The notes under the pieces: model-generated | Seen by the model: the letters and a program-made list of their open reading frames with translations, nothing else | Told to the model about the DNA's origin: nothing | Database searches by the model: none | Part shown: one piece after another, positions 40,896 through 49,870 of the stretch | Layout: each line of letters begins with the position of its first letter | Numbering within the stretch: the first letter of the stretch is position 1 | Position numbers and translations under genes: made by a program | Assembly: GCF_042654245.1 (NCBI RefSeq) | Contig: NZ_JBHSGI010000034.1 | Span: 62,001-126,000 of the forward strand | Reading direction: 5' to 3' | DNA: 64,000 nucleotides | Source of the DNA: Seohaeicola_A nanhaiensis | GTDB lineage: Bacteria > Pseudomonadota > Alphaproteobacteria > Rhodobacterales > Rhodobacteraceae

Positions 40896-41314
40896 GGCGC
40901 GCGCGGGATGTCGAAGCCGGGCGGCGCGAGGGTGAAGCCGTCAAAGCGGAATCCGGGCGAGACGGTGCAGCTGACGAGGGTGTAGTCGCCGGTCGGTCGG
41001 GCCGATTGCCAGTGGTGTTCGGGCACGATGATCTGGGGTTCGCCCTGCGTGAGATCGGGGGTCAGCAGGTGATCGGCGGCCGGGCCGGCCTCGGTTGCGC
41101 TGAGCGACAGGACCAGCGGCCCGCCGGCGTGCCAGAGCCAGATCTCGGTGGCGTCGACGCGGTGCCAGTGGCTGCGCTCGCCCCCCTTCAGCAGGAAGTA
41201 GATGCAGGTGCCGCTGGGGCGGCCGTCATTCGTGGCGGCCCAGGTCTGGCGATAGTGGCCGCCTTCGGGGTGCGGGGCGAGGTTCAGGCGGGCGATGATT
41301 TGATCGGCTGTCAT
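40892..41314 (-). CDS. Cupin, DUF985 family
   Basis: A 140-aa single-domain cupin. LAPHPEGGHYRQTW is the conserved DUF985 start, SGTCIYFLLKGGERSHWHRVDATEIWLWHAG holds the metal ligands (the H.H box and the Glu), and QIIVPEHHWQSAR forms the second cupin motif. Members may be sugar epimerase-like or metal-binding enzymes of unknown substrate. I chose the ATG at 41314, since upstream codons give unrelated sequence. It ends head-on with the FkbM gene. Confidence 0.87.
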   Translation of the reverse strand: MTADQIIARLNLAPHPEGGHYRQTWAATNDGRPSGTCIYFLLKGGERSHWHRVDATEIWLWHAGGPLVLSLSATEAGPAADHLLTPDLTQGEPQIIVPEHHWQSARPTGDYTLVSCTVSPGFRFDGFTLAPPGFDIPRAP

Positions 41315-41433
41315 GGCGGGGAGCCTAGCGCGGGGCCCCGGATCTGGAAATCCCCCGGTGGCTGCTTCTCTTTGCAGAACGTCGCCGTGCCGCGCCCTCT
41401 GGCATTCGCGGGGCGCGTGTCTATGTTGGGGGC

Positions 41434-42852
41434 ATGAGCCTGCATATCCCCTTCGACAATTCCTTTGCCCGCCTGCCGGCGGGGTTCTATGCCGCGCAGA
41501 AGCCGCATCCGGTGAAGGCGCCGCGGCTGGTGGCGTGGAACGGCGCGCTGGCGGCACTGCTGGGCCTGCCCGAGGTGGCGGAGGCGGAGTTTGCCGGGGT
41601 CTTTGCAGGGAACCTCGTGCCCGAGGGGGCCGAGCCGCTGGCGCAGCTTTATTCGGGGCATCAGTTCGGGCAGTACAATCCGCAGCTGGGCGACGGGCGG
41701 GCGATCCTGCTGGGCGAGGTGGTGGGCACCGATGGCGTGCGGCGCGATATCCAGCTGAAGGGAGCGGGGCGGACTCCATTCAGCCGGGGCGGCGACGGGC
41801 GGGCCTGGCTGGGGCCGGTGCTGCGCGAATATGTCGTGAGCGAGGCGATGCACGCGCTGGGGATCCCGACGACGCGGGCGCTGGCGGCGGTCGAGACGGG
41901 CGAGGAGGTCTGGCGCGAAAGCGTTCTGCCGGGCGCCGTGCTGACGCGGGTCGCGCGCAGCCACCTGCGCGTGGGCACCTTCCAGGTCTTTGCGGCGCGG
42001 CGTGATGTGGGCAGCCTGAAGCGGCTGACGGAATTCGCCATCGCGCGCCATTACCCCGGGGCCGAGGGGCCGATGGGATTGCTGGCGGCGGTGCGCGATG
42101 CGCAGGCCGAGCTGATCGCCGCCTGGCTGTCGGTGGGGTTCATCCACGGGGTGATGAACACCGACAATTCCTCGATCTCGGGCGAGACGATCGATTACGG
42201 CCCTTGCGCCTTTCTGGACGTCTACCATCCCGAGACGGTGTTTTCATCTATCGACCGGGGCGGGCGCTATGCCTATGCGAACCAGCCGGACATTGCGGTG
42301 TGGAACCTCGCGCAGCTCGCCACGGCGCTGATCCAGCAATATGAGGATCCGCAGACTGTGGTGGAGGAGGCCTCGGAGATCGTGCATGCGATGCCGGGCA
42401 TGATCCATCGGGCCTGGCTGCGGCGGTTTGCGGCCAAGATCGGGATTGCCGAGGCGCAGGAGGCGGACGCCGGGCTGGTGAGCGATCTGCTGGTGCGGAT
42501 GGCCGAAAACCAGGCCGATTTCACCAATACCTTCCGCGCCCTGGCGGAGGGCACGGCGCGCGATCAGTTCACCGATCCGGCGGCCTATGATGCCTGGGCC
42601 GAGGGCTGGCGGGCGCGGATCGCCGGCGAGGCGGATGCCGTGGGGCTGATACGGCGGTCGAACCCGGCGGTCATCCCGCGCAACCATCGCATCGAAGAGA
42701 TGATCGCGGCGGCTGTCGAGGGCGATTACGCGCCCTTCCACCGGCTCAACGCGGTGCTGGCACGCCCCTATGACGACCCGCCCGAGGCGGCGGATCTTCG
42801 GCGCGCTCCCCTGCCCGAAGAGGTGGTGCCGGCGACCTTCTGCGGCACCTAG
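41434..42852 (+). CDS. selO: SelO (YdiU) protein adenylyltransferase
   Basis: A 472-aa pseudokinase-fold enzyme that transfers AMP to hydroxyl groups of proteins as part of the redox stress response. QLYSGHQFGQYNPQLGDGRA, the Gly-rich LKGAGRTPFSRGGDGRAWLG and the FIHGVMNTDNSSISGETIDYG box are the family signatures, with the metal-binding Asn and Asp. The C-terminus ends TFCGT, as in E. coli YdiU. The length is typical. It overlaps the opposing FkbM gene by four bases. Confidence 0.95.
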   Translation: MSLHIPFDNSFARLPAGFYAAQKPHPVKAPRLVAWNGALAALLGLPEVAEAEFAGVFAGNLVPEGAEPLAQLYSGHQFGQYNPQLGDGRAILLGEVVGTDGVRRDIQLKGAGRTPFSRGGDGRAWLGPVLREYVVSEAMHALGIPTTRALAAVETGEEVWRESVLPGAVLTRVARSHLRVGTFQVFAARRDVGSLKRLTEFAIARHYPGAEGPMGLLAAVRDAQAELIAAWLSVGFIHGVMNTDNSSISGETIDYGPCAFLDVYHPETVFSSIDRGGRYAYANQPDIAVWNLAQLATALIQQYEDPQTVVEEASEIVHAMPGMIHRAWLRRFAAKIGIAEAQEADAGLVSDLLVRMAENQADFTNTFRALAEGTARDQFTDPAAYDAWAEGWRARIAGEADAVGLIRRSNPAVIPRNHRIEEMIAAAVEGDYAPFHRLNAVLARPYDDPPEAADLRRAPLPEEVVPATFCGT

Positions 42853-43592
42853 GCGTCGAGCAGATACCAGTCGTCGAAGCGCGAAACCTCTTCGAAGACG
42901 CGGCGATAGCCCTTCGAGGTCAGCAGGGCCTGCACCTTTTCGCGCTGGGGTTCGTAATTGTGTTCCACGGTCATGACGCGGAACTTCCAGCGGGCGAAAT
43001 CGACGGCGTTCAGGATGTCGAATTCGCTGCCCTCGGTGTCGATCGAGATGAAATCGACCACCTCGGGCGCGTCGTGCTGGGCCAGCAGGTCGTTCAGCGA
43101 AACGGTTTCGACCGAGACGGTTTTCGAGCGCAACCGGCGCCTCGTTCGCACGAATTCCGAGATCGAGGAATTGACGGCGCGGGGAGTGTGCGAGAATTCG
43201 ACCGTGTCGCCGCTCGTCTTCCAGACGCAGCGGGTGTCGATGATGGCCCTGCGGTTCGCGTGCAGGTCCGCGTGCCAGACGGAGGCGGGTTCGGCGAGTA
43301 TTCCGGTCCAGCCGAAATCGCGTTCCATCAGCAGGGTATTGGAGAATTCCTTGCCATCGGTGGCGCCGAATTCGACGAAGAAGCCGCCATGCTTGAAGTC
43401 GAGGGCCTGAAGCGCGAAGACATCCTGGCGGATCTGCGAGCTGGAGCGGTCGAGCAGGTCAAGGCACTTGCTGCGCTTGTCCGGGGGAACCGCCCTGAGA
43501 AAGCGGAGATCGAACCAGGCGATTTCGCGGTCCTTGAGTTCGCGCAGGCGAGAGCGGCGAATCAACGTCGTATCGAAAAGAATATATGCCAA
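42849..43592 (-). CDS. FkbM-family methyltransferase (second copy)
   Basis: A 247-aa SAM-dependent enzyme. GGFFVEFGATDGKEFSNT is SAM motif I, WTGILAEPASVWH motif II, and EVVDFISIDTEGSEFDILNAVDF the FkbM-type DTEGSE box. The N-terminal residues are a non-catalytic helix pair (LRELKDREIAWFDLRFLRA). The two FkbM genes differ greatly, so they are not a recent duplication. This one has no sugar-synthesis neighbours. Its substrate is unknown, perhaps a surface glycan. Confidence 0.87.
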   Translation of the reverse strand: MAYILFDTTLIRRSRLRELKDREIAWFDLRFLRAVPPDKRSKCLDLLDRSSSQIRQDVFALQALDFKHGGFFVEFGATDGKEFSNTLLMERDFGWTGILAEPASVWHADLHANRRAIIDTRCVWKTSGDTVEFSHTPRAVNSSISEFVRTRRRLRSKTVSVETVSLNDLLAQHDAPEVVDFISIDTEGSEFDILNAVDFARWKFRVMTVEHNYEPQREKVQALLTSKGYRRVFEEVSRFDDWYLLDA

Positions 43593-43642
43593 TGCGGCCT
43601 CCCAAATATAGCGGGCGCCTCAGGTCTTAATTCGGGTATTGC

Positions 43643-43660
43643 GATCACGCAAGCGTGATC
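43643..43660 (-). terminator. Hairpin at the end of the TetR gene
   Basis: Perfect 8-bp arms GATCACGC and GCGTGATC with a two-base loop, overlapping the TetR stop codon. No T-run follows, so it may be a weak or Rho-assisted end. It could also be an autoregulatory or mRNA-protecting hairpin. Confidence 0.45.
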
Positions 43661-44276
43661 AGGAATCCGGGGCGATCAGGCCGAGGCCGCGCAGATAGAC
43701 CCCGATTCCGGTTTCCAGCAGATCTTCGGGGGGAAAGGGGCTTTGCGTGCCCGGCGAGTTGCGGGCGAAGAGTTCGACCACGCCATGGCTGAGCGCCCAG
43801 ATATGGGCCGAGAACATCGCGGCGGGGGGGCGTTTTTCCGGCGGGATATGGCGCGAGAGGTCGGCGGCGGCCTTTTCCAGCACGGCCCACGCGCGGCGGG
43901 CGACGGCGGCGAGTTCGGGGGTGCGGTTCACGGAAATGCCGCTTTCGAACATCGCAATGTAATGGCCGGGGTGCTTGCGGGCGAAGGCGAGATAGGCGCG
44001 GCCCGTCGCCTCGAAGGCGGCGAGGTCGGAGGGCTGGCCCTTGTCATAGGCGTATTGCATGAGGTCGGCGAAGATCTCGTAGCCCTGAAGCGCCGCCTCG
44101 GCGATCAGATCCTCGCGCCCCTCGAAATGGCGGTAGACGGCGGCGGGGGTGACGCCGGCCTGTTTGGCGGCCTCGGACAGCGTGAAACCAGTCGGCCCCT
44201 TCTCGCGGATGAGGTCGAGCGCGGCATCGACCAGCGCCTGCCGCAGATTGCCGTGGTGGTAGCCGCGTTTAACCAT
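43659..44276 (-). CDS. TetR-family transcriptional regulator
   Basis: A 205-aa repressor. The HTH lies at about residues 27-50 (FTLSEAAKQAGVTPAAVYRHFEGREDLI) behind the conserved helix VDAALDLIREKG. The C-terminus is the ligand-binding and dimerisation region, of TetR_C-type with KHPGHYIAMFESG and WALSHGVVELFA. The start overlaps the end of the PPK2 gene by eight bases, so the two are cotranscribed. The ligand and targets are unknown; it may control its own operon. Confidence 0.9.
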   Translation of the reverse strand: MVKRGYHHGNLRQALVDAALDLIREKGPTGFTLSEAAKQAGVTPAAVYRHFEGREDLIAEAALQGYEIFADLMQYAYDKGQPSDLAAFEATGRAYLAFARKHPGHYIAMFESGISVNRTPELAAVARRAWAVLEKAAADLSRHIPPEKRPPAAMFSAHIWALSHGVVELFARNSPGTQSPFPPEDLLETGIGVYLRGLGLIAPDS

Positions 44277-45138
44277 CCCAGAGGTCCGGTCCCCCGCAGA
44301 TGGATTTGTCGATCCGGCCAAGCGCCTTCTTGTCCTTGCCGGCGTAGTCGAGGCCGTGCAGCACGGTGCGGATGGCGGCGAGGCGGGCGCGGCGCTTGTC
44401 ATCCGAACGGATGATCGTCCAGGGCGCGGTGGTGGTGTGGCTGCGGCTGAGCGTGTCGCGGATGGCGTCGGAGTATTCGTCCCATTTCTTCAGGCCGTCG
44501 ACGTCGATCTGGGACAGTTTCCACTGCTTCAGCGGGTCCTTCTCGCGGTCCATGAAGCGGCGCAGCTGTTCGGCGCGCCCGACGTTCAGCCAGAACTTGA
44601 ACAGGCGGATGCCGTCGCCGACCAGCGAGTGTTCGAAGGGGCCGACCTGTTCGAAGAAGCGTTCGCGTTCGCCATCGGTGGAGAAGCCGAAGACCTTTTC
44701 GACCACGCCGCGGTTATACCACGAACGGTCGTAGAAGACGATTTCACCGCCCGCGGGCAGATGGTCGATGTAGCGCTGGAAATACCACTGGGTGCGCTCG
44801 GATTCGGTGGGTTTGGGCAGGGCGACGACGCGGGCGCTGCGGGGGTTCAGGTTCTCGGTGAACCGCTTGATGGTGCTGCCCTTGCCGGCGGCGTCGCGGC
44901 CCTCCATCAGCACGACGACGCGCTGGCCCGAGGTGTTGAGCCAGCCCTGCATCTTGGCCAGTTCGATCTGGAGCGCCTCCATCTCGGCCTCGTAGGCCTT
45001 GCGCTTCATCTCTTCGGAATAGGGGAAGCTGGGGTTCAGGATGTCGTCGCCATCGGCGCGTTCGATGGCCTCGCGCACCTCTTTGGGCGCCTCCTTGGCG
45101 AAGTAGGCGCTGATCGCGCCACCGAAGGGAAGGTCCAT
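44269..45138 (-). CDS. ppk2: Polyphosphate kinase 2
   Basis: A 289-aa P-loop enzyme using polyphosphate to phosphorylate nucleoside mono- or diphosphates. Walker A is MEGRDAAGKGSTIKRF, Walker B lies in EIVFYDRSWYNR, and the lid module KPTESERTQWYFQRYIDHLP is complete. The long N-terminal segment of the class I group precedes them. No ppk1 is adjacent. Overlap with the TetR gene suggests regulated expression. The start at 45138 excludes a longer, unrelated leader. Confidence 0.94.
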   Translation of the reverse strand: MDLPFGGAISAYFAKEAPKEVREAIERADGDDILNPSFPYSEEMKRKAYEAEMEALQIELAKMQGWLNTSGQRVVVLMEGRDAAGKGSTIKRFTENLNPRSARVVALPKPTESERTQWYFQRYIDHLPAGGEIVFYDRSWYNRGVVEKVFGFSTDGERERFFEQVGPFEHSLVGDGIRLFKFWLNVGRAEQLRRFMDREKDPLKQWKLSQIDVDGLKKWDEYSDAIRDTLSRSHTTTAPWTIIRSDDKRRARLAAIRTVLHGLDYAGKDKKALGRIDKSICGGPDLWDG

Positions 45139-45184
45139 GCTGCCGCTCCTCTGCGTCTCGGGCCAATATGGGGTGACGTGATGG

Positions 45185-46138
45185 TTATCGCAAACCCGCG
45201 CGCGCCGCCACACGGTCGATGGCGGCGATCACCTCGGCCTGCGCGGCGTGGTGCGCCATGTGGCCGATGCCGGGCAGACGGGTGAGCACGGCGCCGGGGA
45301 TCTGGTGGACCAGCTTCTCGGAGTGGATTTGCAGACCCACGGTGGTGTCGGCGGTGCCGTGGACGATTTCGGTGGGCACGGCGATTTCGCCATAGCGGGG
45401 CTGGAGGGTGCGGATTTCCTCCAGCAGGTTGGACCGCTGGGCGGCATTGGCGCGCATCGAGACGCGGCGCAGGGTGAGGGAGGGGCCGAAATACTCGGCA
45501 TAGCCTTCGGGTTCGGGCTGCGGTTCAAAGACCTCTTCCACCGCGTTTTCGACCACGCGGTCGGGGACGAAGGCGGTGATCAGCGGCACCACGAACAGGC
45601 TGCCGAGGCGCGAGGAGGTGATGTGGTAGAAGAGCGGCAGCGAGCCGTCCCAGACCTGCGAGGCGGCGGAGAGGGCAACCAGGCCCGAGATCCGGTCGGG
45701 GTGGTGCACGGCCCAGGCGAGCGCGACGGCGCCGCCATAGCTGTGGCCCAGCACCAGCGGGCGGTCGGCGCCGAGGCGGCGGGCGGCCTCGGCCAGCAGG
45801 TCGGCCTGCTGGGTGATCGTCGCGCCGGTGGTGTTGAGCCGTTCGGTATAGCCGAGGCCGGGGCGGTCGATGACGATGACGCGATAGCGTTCGGCCAGGG
45901 CGGGAGCGAGCGCGAAGGTCATGTCGCGGGTCGAGCCGCTGGCGCCGTGGATCAGCACCAGATCAGGGCCGTTGCCCATGACCACGGCGTGAACCCGCAC
46001 GCCGTCGATGTCGAGCATCTGCCCCTCGGGCGGATACTCTGCCTCGGCGCGCGCCTCGTGCCGGGCGGCGGCCCAGAGCGTGACGCCGGCCAGCACAGGG
46101 ACGGCGACGCCCAGGAATGTCAGGAACTTACGCGCCAA
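45185..46138 (-). CDS. Alpha/beta hydrolase with N-terminal membrane anchor
   Basis: A 317-aa hydrolase. The first 22 residues are hydrophobic (FLTFLGVAVPVLAGVTLWAA) and act as a signal anchor. The fold is complete: LVLIHGASGSTRD gives the oxyanion loop, LVLGHSYGGAVALAWA the nucleophile Ser, EIVHGTADTTV the Asp and LPGIGHMAHHAA the His. The substrate is unknown (esterase or haloperoxidase-like). The start overlaps the metA stop by 11 bases, so the pair is an operon. Confidence 0.88.
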   Translation of the reverse strand: MARKFLTFLGVAVPVLAGVTLWAAARHEARAEAEYPPEGQMLDIDGVRVHAVVMGNGPDLVLIHGASGSTRDMTFALAPALAERYRVIVIDRPGLGYTERLNTTGATITQQADLLAEAARRLGADRPLVLGHSYGGAVALAWAVHHPDRISGLVALSAASQVWDGSLPLFYHITSSRLGSLFVVPLITAFVPDRVVENAVEEVFEPQPEPEGYAEYFGPSLTLRRVSMRANAAQRSNLLEEIRTLQPRYGEIAVPTEIVHGTADTTVGLQIHSEKLVHQIPGAVLTRLPGIGHMAHHAAQAEVIAAIDRVAARAGLR

Positions 46139-47051
46139 TCTGGTTCAGGTCGAAAGGCGTGGACTGATAAATTTCGTTGATCCAGTTGCCGTAGAGCAGG
46201 TGCCCGTGGCTGCGCCAGCGGTTCAGCGGCGGGCGAGAGGGATCGTCGTCGGGGTAGTAGTTGATCGGCACGTTGATCGGCGTGCCGTTGGCGATGTCGC
46301 GGTCGTATTCCTGTTTGAGGGTGTCGCGGTCGTATTCGAAGTGGTTGAAGATATAGAGCGCGCGATGGCCCGGATCCTGCACCAGACAGGGGCCGACCTC
46401 GTTGCTGCCGAGCAGGGTGGTGAGCCCCGGCGCGGCGGCGATCTCGTCCTGGCGCATCTCGGTCCAGCGGCTGACAGGGATCACGCAGTCGTCCGAGAAG
46501 CCCCGCAGGTAGGGCGAGGCCGGGTCGAGGTTGCGGTGGCGGAAGCAGCCGAAGGCCTTGGCGTCGAGCATGTGCTTTTTCACGCCGTGGAAATGGTAGA
46601 TCATCGCCATTCCGCCCCAGCAGACGCCGAAGGTGGAATGCACGTGGGTCTGGGTCCAGTCCATGACCTGTACCAGCTCGTCCCAGTAGGTGACCTGTTC
46701 GAACTCGAGGTGTTCGATGGGCGCGCCGGTGATGATGAGGCCGTCGAATTTCTCGCCGCTGGCCTGCACGTCGGCGAAGGGGCGGTAGAATTCCTCCATA
46801 TGCTCGGCGGCGGTGTTGCGGGCCTGATGTTCGGTCATGCGGATCAGCGACAGCTCGATCTGGAGCGGCGTCGCGCCGATCAGCCGGGCGAACTGGGTCT
46901 CGGTCTGGATCTTCTTGGGCATCAGGTTCAGCAGGCCGATGCGCAGCGGGCGGATGTCCTGACGGCCGGCCAGCTCTTCCGACATGACCATCACGCCTTC
47001 GCGGGTGAGGACATCGTAGGCGGGCAGGTTGGCAGGGATCTTGATGGGCAT
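46128..47051 (-). CDS. metA: Homoserine O-acyltransferase (MetA)
   Basis: A 307-aa enzyme of the first committed methionine step, acylating homoserine. IKIPANLPAYDVLTREGVMVM and QDIRPLRIGLLNLMPKKI are the family start. The catalytic Cys is in HSTFGVCWGGMAM, and a His/Glu pair lies near IFNHFEYDRDTLKQEY. The C-terminal RSHGHLLYGNWINEIYQ is conserved. MetA proteins of alphaproteobacteria often use acetyl-CoA instead of succinyl-CoA, so acyl choice should be left open. No SAM riboswitch is evident in the 101 bases upstream. Confidence 0.95.
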   Translation of the reverse strand: MPIKIPANLPAYDVLTREGVMVMSEELAGRQDIRPLRIGLLNLMPKKIQTETQFARLIGATPLQIELSLIRMTEHQARNTAAEHMEEFYRPFADVQASGEKFDGLIITGAPIEHLEFEQVTYWDELVQVMDWTQTHVHSTFGVCWGGMAMIYHFHGVKKHMLDAKAFGCFRHRNLDPASPYLRGFSDDCVIPVSRWTEMRQDEIAAAPGLTTLLGSNEVGPCLVQDPGHRALYIFNHFEYDRDTLKQEYDRDIANGTPINVPINYYPDDDPSRPPLNRWRSHGHLLYGNWINEIYQSTPFDLNQIGA

Positions 47052-47152
47052 GTGACGTATCCGGTTGCTGAAAGCGCTAGATAGAGCCTGAACGGCGCGA
47101 TGCCAAGGGAAGCGGCCCGCGATGGCGCCGGGGGCGGTCCGGAAACGCTGCG

Positions 47153-48025
47153 TCAGGCCGCGGCGGCGCGCGCCTCCAGCGCCTCGGCGATGAGGGTTTC
47201 GAAGTCCTGGGGGGTGCGCACGCGGGCGACGGCGTCGGCGGTGACGGTGATGCCCCAGTTGCGGGCCATCGCCTCGTATCGCGGCTGGCGGTGGGCCAGC
47301 GCCTTGGCGTAGGTCCAGCGGATGAAGGCGTCGGGGTCGACCTGGGCTTCGGTGCAGCCCTTTTCGGCGAGGTAGGCGGACCAGACCTGGCTGAGGAATT
47401 CGGCCTGGTAGGCCATCGGCTTGGGCGCCTTGTCAAAGCGGCGGATCAGCTCCTGGGTATGGGCCTCGGTGCCCTCGATCCAGACCATCAGCGTGTGCCG
47501 GTCGAGTTCGGAGAGGATCGGGTCGGCCGGGTCGTCAGGGTCGACCCATTCGCAGATCGAGCCGCCGGTGTCGCAGATGAAATGCGGGTAGTTGTAAAGC
47601 CGCTGCGCCCGTTCAATGAAATAGGCGGTGTCGAGCAGGGCGTGGATCTCGGACTGGCGGAACTGTTCCTGGCGGCGGCGGTATTCCTCCATCGGCAGGC
47701 CGCCCTTGGCGGGATCGCCCGGCTTGCCCAGATAGGCCGAGACCGGCGTGAGGTTGGCGAAGGTGAGGTTCGAGCCGATGTAGATCGAATCCGACAGGAG
47801 CAGGTCGCGCAGGAAGGGGACCTTCATCGCCTCGGCCTTGGCGTTGTCGGCGATGTATTCGCCCATGTAGCGGGTGCCGATGCGGTAATCGATGGAATAG
47901 TGGAACCAGTCGCCGCCCTCGCGCAGCATGTTCGACAGATACGTCTTGCCCAGCCCCGACATCGCGAAGAGGAGAACCCGTTTCTGCGGGGCCGCGCGCC
48001 AGTCGTCGGCGGATGAGTAGAGCAT
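47153..48025 (-). CDS. P-loop ATPase, conserved in Rhodobacterales, function unknown
   Basis: A 290-aa protein with a Walker A near the N-terminus (LLFAMSGLGKTYLSNMLRE, about residues 17-35). A possible Walker B is in YPHFICDTGGSICEW, and kinase-like features include YSIDYRIGTRYMGEY. The chain is otherwise helical. The sequence recalls a set of conserved but unstudied ATPases in Rhodobacterales. It may act as a small-molecule or nucleotide kinase. It stands alone between metA and the DMT exporters. Confidence 0.72.
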   Translation of the reverse strand: MLYSSADDWRAAPQKRVLLFAMSGLGKTYLSNMLREGGDWFHYSIDYRIGTRYMGEYIADNAKAEAMKVPFLRDLLLSDSIYIGSNLTFANLTPVSAYLGKPGDPAKGGLPMEEYRRRQEQFRQSEIHALLDTAYFIERAQRLYNYPHFICDTGGSICEWVDPDDPADPILSELDRHTLMVWIEGTEAHTQELIRRFDKAPKPMAYQAEFLSQVWSAYLAEKGCTEAQVDPDAFIRWTYAKALAHRQPRYEAMARNWGITVTADAVARVRTPQDFETLIAEALEARAAAA

Positions 48026-48078
48026 GGTTGGACCTGTCCCGTTTTGCCCTTGCTACCGGGGGGCGCGGGCGCGGTCAA

Positions 48079-48972
48079 TCAGCGCCGCCGGGGGTGGATG
48101 TTGAGCAGCAGGAGGCCGAGCGCGAGCAGGGCGAAACCGGCAAAGGCGCGCGGGGGCAGCGCCTCGGCGCGGGCCAGCGCGCCGAGCACGATGGCGACGG
48201 GCGGGATCACCAGCGTCACCAGCATCAGGTTGCCGCTGCCGGCCATCCGCAGCACGCGGTAGTAGAGCAGATAGGCCCCGGCGGTGGCGATCACCGCCAT
48301 ATAGGCGATGGCGGCCCAGGTCCGGGGCAGCAGGTCGAGCTGGAGCGGGCCGTCGATCAGCAGGGCGGCGGGCAGCAGGACGAGGGTGGAGCCGGTCAGC
48401 ATCCCGGCGGCGGCAAGCTGGGGCGGCAGGTGCGACAGCCGCGCGCGCGCCCAGGCACCGGCGAGCGCATAGCTGAGGGTGCCACCCAGCACGGCGAGCT
48501 GTGCGGTCGAGCGCAGATCGAAGCTGGCCAGCGCGCCGGGGCCGATGGCGGTGACCACGCCGCCGAACCCCAGCGCCACGCCCATGGCGCGGCGCGGGGT
48601 CAGGCGTTCGTCGGCAAAGACCAGCGCGGCGACGATGACCCCGAAGACCGCCGTGGCGGCGTTCAGGATCGAGGTGAGGCCGCTTTCGATGTGCAGCTGG
48701 CCCCAGGCCATCAGCGCGAAGGGGATCACGTTGTTGAGCAGGCCCATCACCAGGAAGGCGCCCCAGGTGGCCGCGTCGCGCGGGATCGGCAGGCGCATCC
48801 AGAGCACCGCGCCCCAGAGCACCAGCATCGCCCAGAAGGTGCGGTGCAGCACGGTGGTGACGAAGGGCAGTTCGTCCAGGGTGACGCGGACGGCAAGGAA
48901 GACGCCGCCCCAGATCAGGCCGAGCAGGAAGAGCTCGGCCCAGGCGCGGGGGGTGAGGATTTTCTGGTTCAT
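48079..48972 (-). CDS. DMT superfamily transporter (EamA)
   Basis: A 297-aa ten-helix inner-membrane exporter with two EamA repeats (about residues 10-140 and 155-285). The first repeat begins AELFLLGLIWGGVFLAVR with the typical W/G/F-rich helix. The second repeat includes VLGGTLSYALAGAWAR. The family exports amino acids and metabolites. A second DMT gene (49001) lies 28 bases upstream in the same direction and differs in sequence, so they are neighbours rather than a tandem copy. Confidence 0.87.
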   Translation of the reverse strand: MNQKILTPRAWAELFLLGLIWGGVFLAVRVTLDELPFVTTVLHRTFWAMLVLWGAVLWMRLPIPRDAATWGAFLVMGLLNNVIPFALMAWGQLHIESGLTSILNAATAVFGVIVAALVFADERLTPRRAMGVALGFGGVVTAIGPGALASFDLRSTAQLAVLGGTLSYALAGAWARARLSHLPPQLAAAGMLTGSTLVLLPAALLIDGPLQLDLLPRTWAAIAYMAVIATAGAYLLYYRVLRMAGSGNLMLVTLVIPPVAIVLGALARAEALPPRAFAGFALLALGLLLLNIHPRRR

Positions 48973-49000
48973 GGGGCGCAGCTAGACCCACACGGGCGGG

Positions 49001-49870
49001 TCAGGCGACCCGGTTCCTGCGGGTTTCGACCAGCACGTTCAGATAGTTGGCGCCGAAGATCAGCACCGCGCCGACGATCACCCAGAGGTCGATCTGTTCC
49101 TTGTAGAGCAGCCAGGCAACGATGGCGACGGTCGGCAGGCGCACGAAATCGAAGGGCGCGACCACCGAAGCGGGGGCGATGTCGAGCGCATTGGCGAAGC
49201 AAAAATGCGCGATCAGCCCGGCGAGCGCGATGACGATCACGAAGGGCAGGGCGGTGGCATCGGGCAGGGCGATGTCGCCGTCGTAGCCGGCGCAGACGAG
49301 GCCGAGGATCAGCTGGAGGAAGGTCAGCCAGAACATGATGCAGCCGATGCTGTCGGTCCGGGTCAGGCGTTTGGTCGACATCGTGGTGATGGCAAAGAAG
49401 ATCGCGGCGCTGGCGGCGGCGACGATGCCGATGCTGAGCGTGTCCGGCGTGGGACGGGCGACGATCAGGATGCCGATGAAGCCGACCAGCGCACTGAAAG
49501 CGCGCATCGGGGTCATCCGTTCGCCCAGCACCAGCGGCGAGAGCACGATCACCCAGAGCGGCATGGTGAATTCGAGGGCGAAGACCTGCGCGAGCGGCGC
49601 GACGGTAATGGCGAAGAACCAGAGGTTCTGGCCGGTGAAATGCACCGCGTTGCGCAGCATGTGCAGGCCGATCCGGCGGGTCGGCACCACCGACCAGCGC
49701 CGCGTCGCGGTGAGCACGGCCGAGACGATGACGAAGCCGACAAGGCTGCGATACATCATGATCTCGAAGGTATCGAGCGTGATGCCGGCCTCGCGCCCGG
49801 CGACGGCCATGGAGGTGAAGGAGACGATCGCGCCCATCATCCAGAGGGCGGCGCGCAGGGTCGGGCTCAT
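49001..49870 (-). CDS. DMT superfamily transporter (EamA), second gene
   Basis: A 289-aa inner-membrane exporter with ten predicted helices in two EamA halves. The first half holds MYRSLVGFVIVSAV and TRRIGLHMLRNAVHFTGQNLWFFAI, and the second repeats the pattern around ATTMSTKRLTRTDSIGCIMFW. The substrate is unknown. The start overlaps the monooxygenase gene by four bases, placing it in the guaA-monooxygenase-DMT transcript. Two exporters in a row, with no shared specificity gene, is a point of interest. Confidence 0.87.
   Translation of the reverse strand: MSPTLRAALWMMGAIVSFTSMAVAGREAGITLDTFEIMMYRSLVGFVIVSAVLTATRRWSVVPTRRIGLHMLRNAVHFTGQNLWFFAITVAPLAQVFALEFTMPLWVIVLSPLVLGERMTPMRAFSALVGFIGILIVARPTPDTLSIGIVAAASAAIFFAITTMSTKRLTRTDSIGCIMFWLTFLQLILGLVCAGYDGDIALPDATALPFVIVIALAGLIAHFCFANALDIAPASVVAPFDFVRLPTVAIVAWLLYKEQIDLWVIVGAVLIFGANYLNVLVETRRNRVA

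Noticed and set aside
46966..47152. SAM or methionine riboswitch before metA
   Set aside because: The short upstream region shows no recognisable SAM-II type core or pseudoknot by eye.
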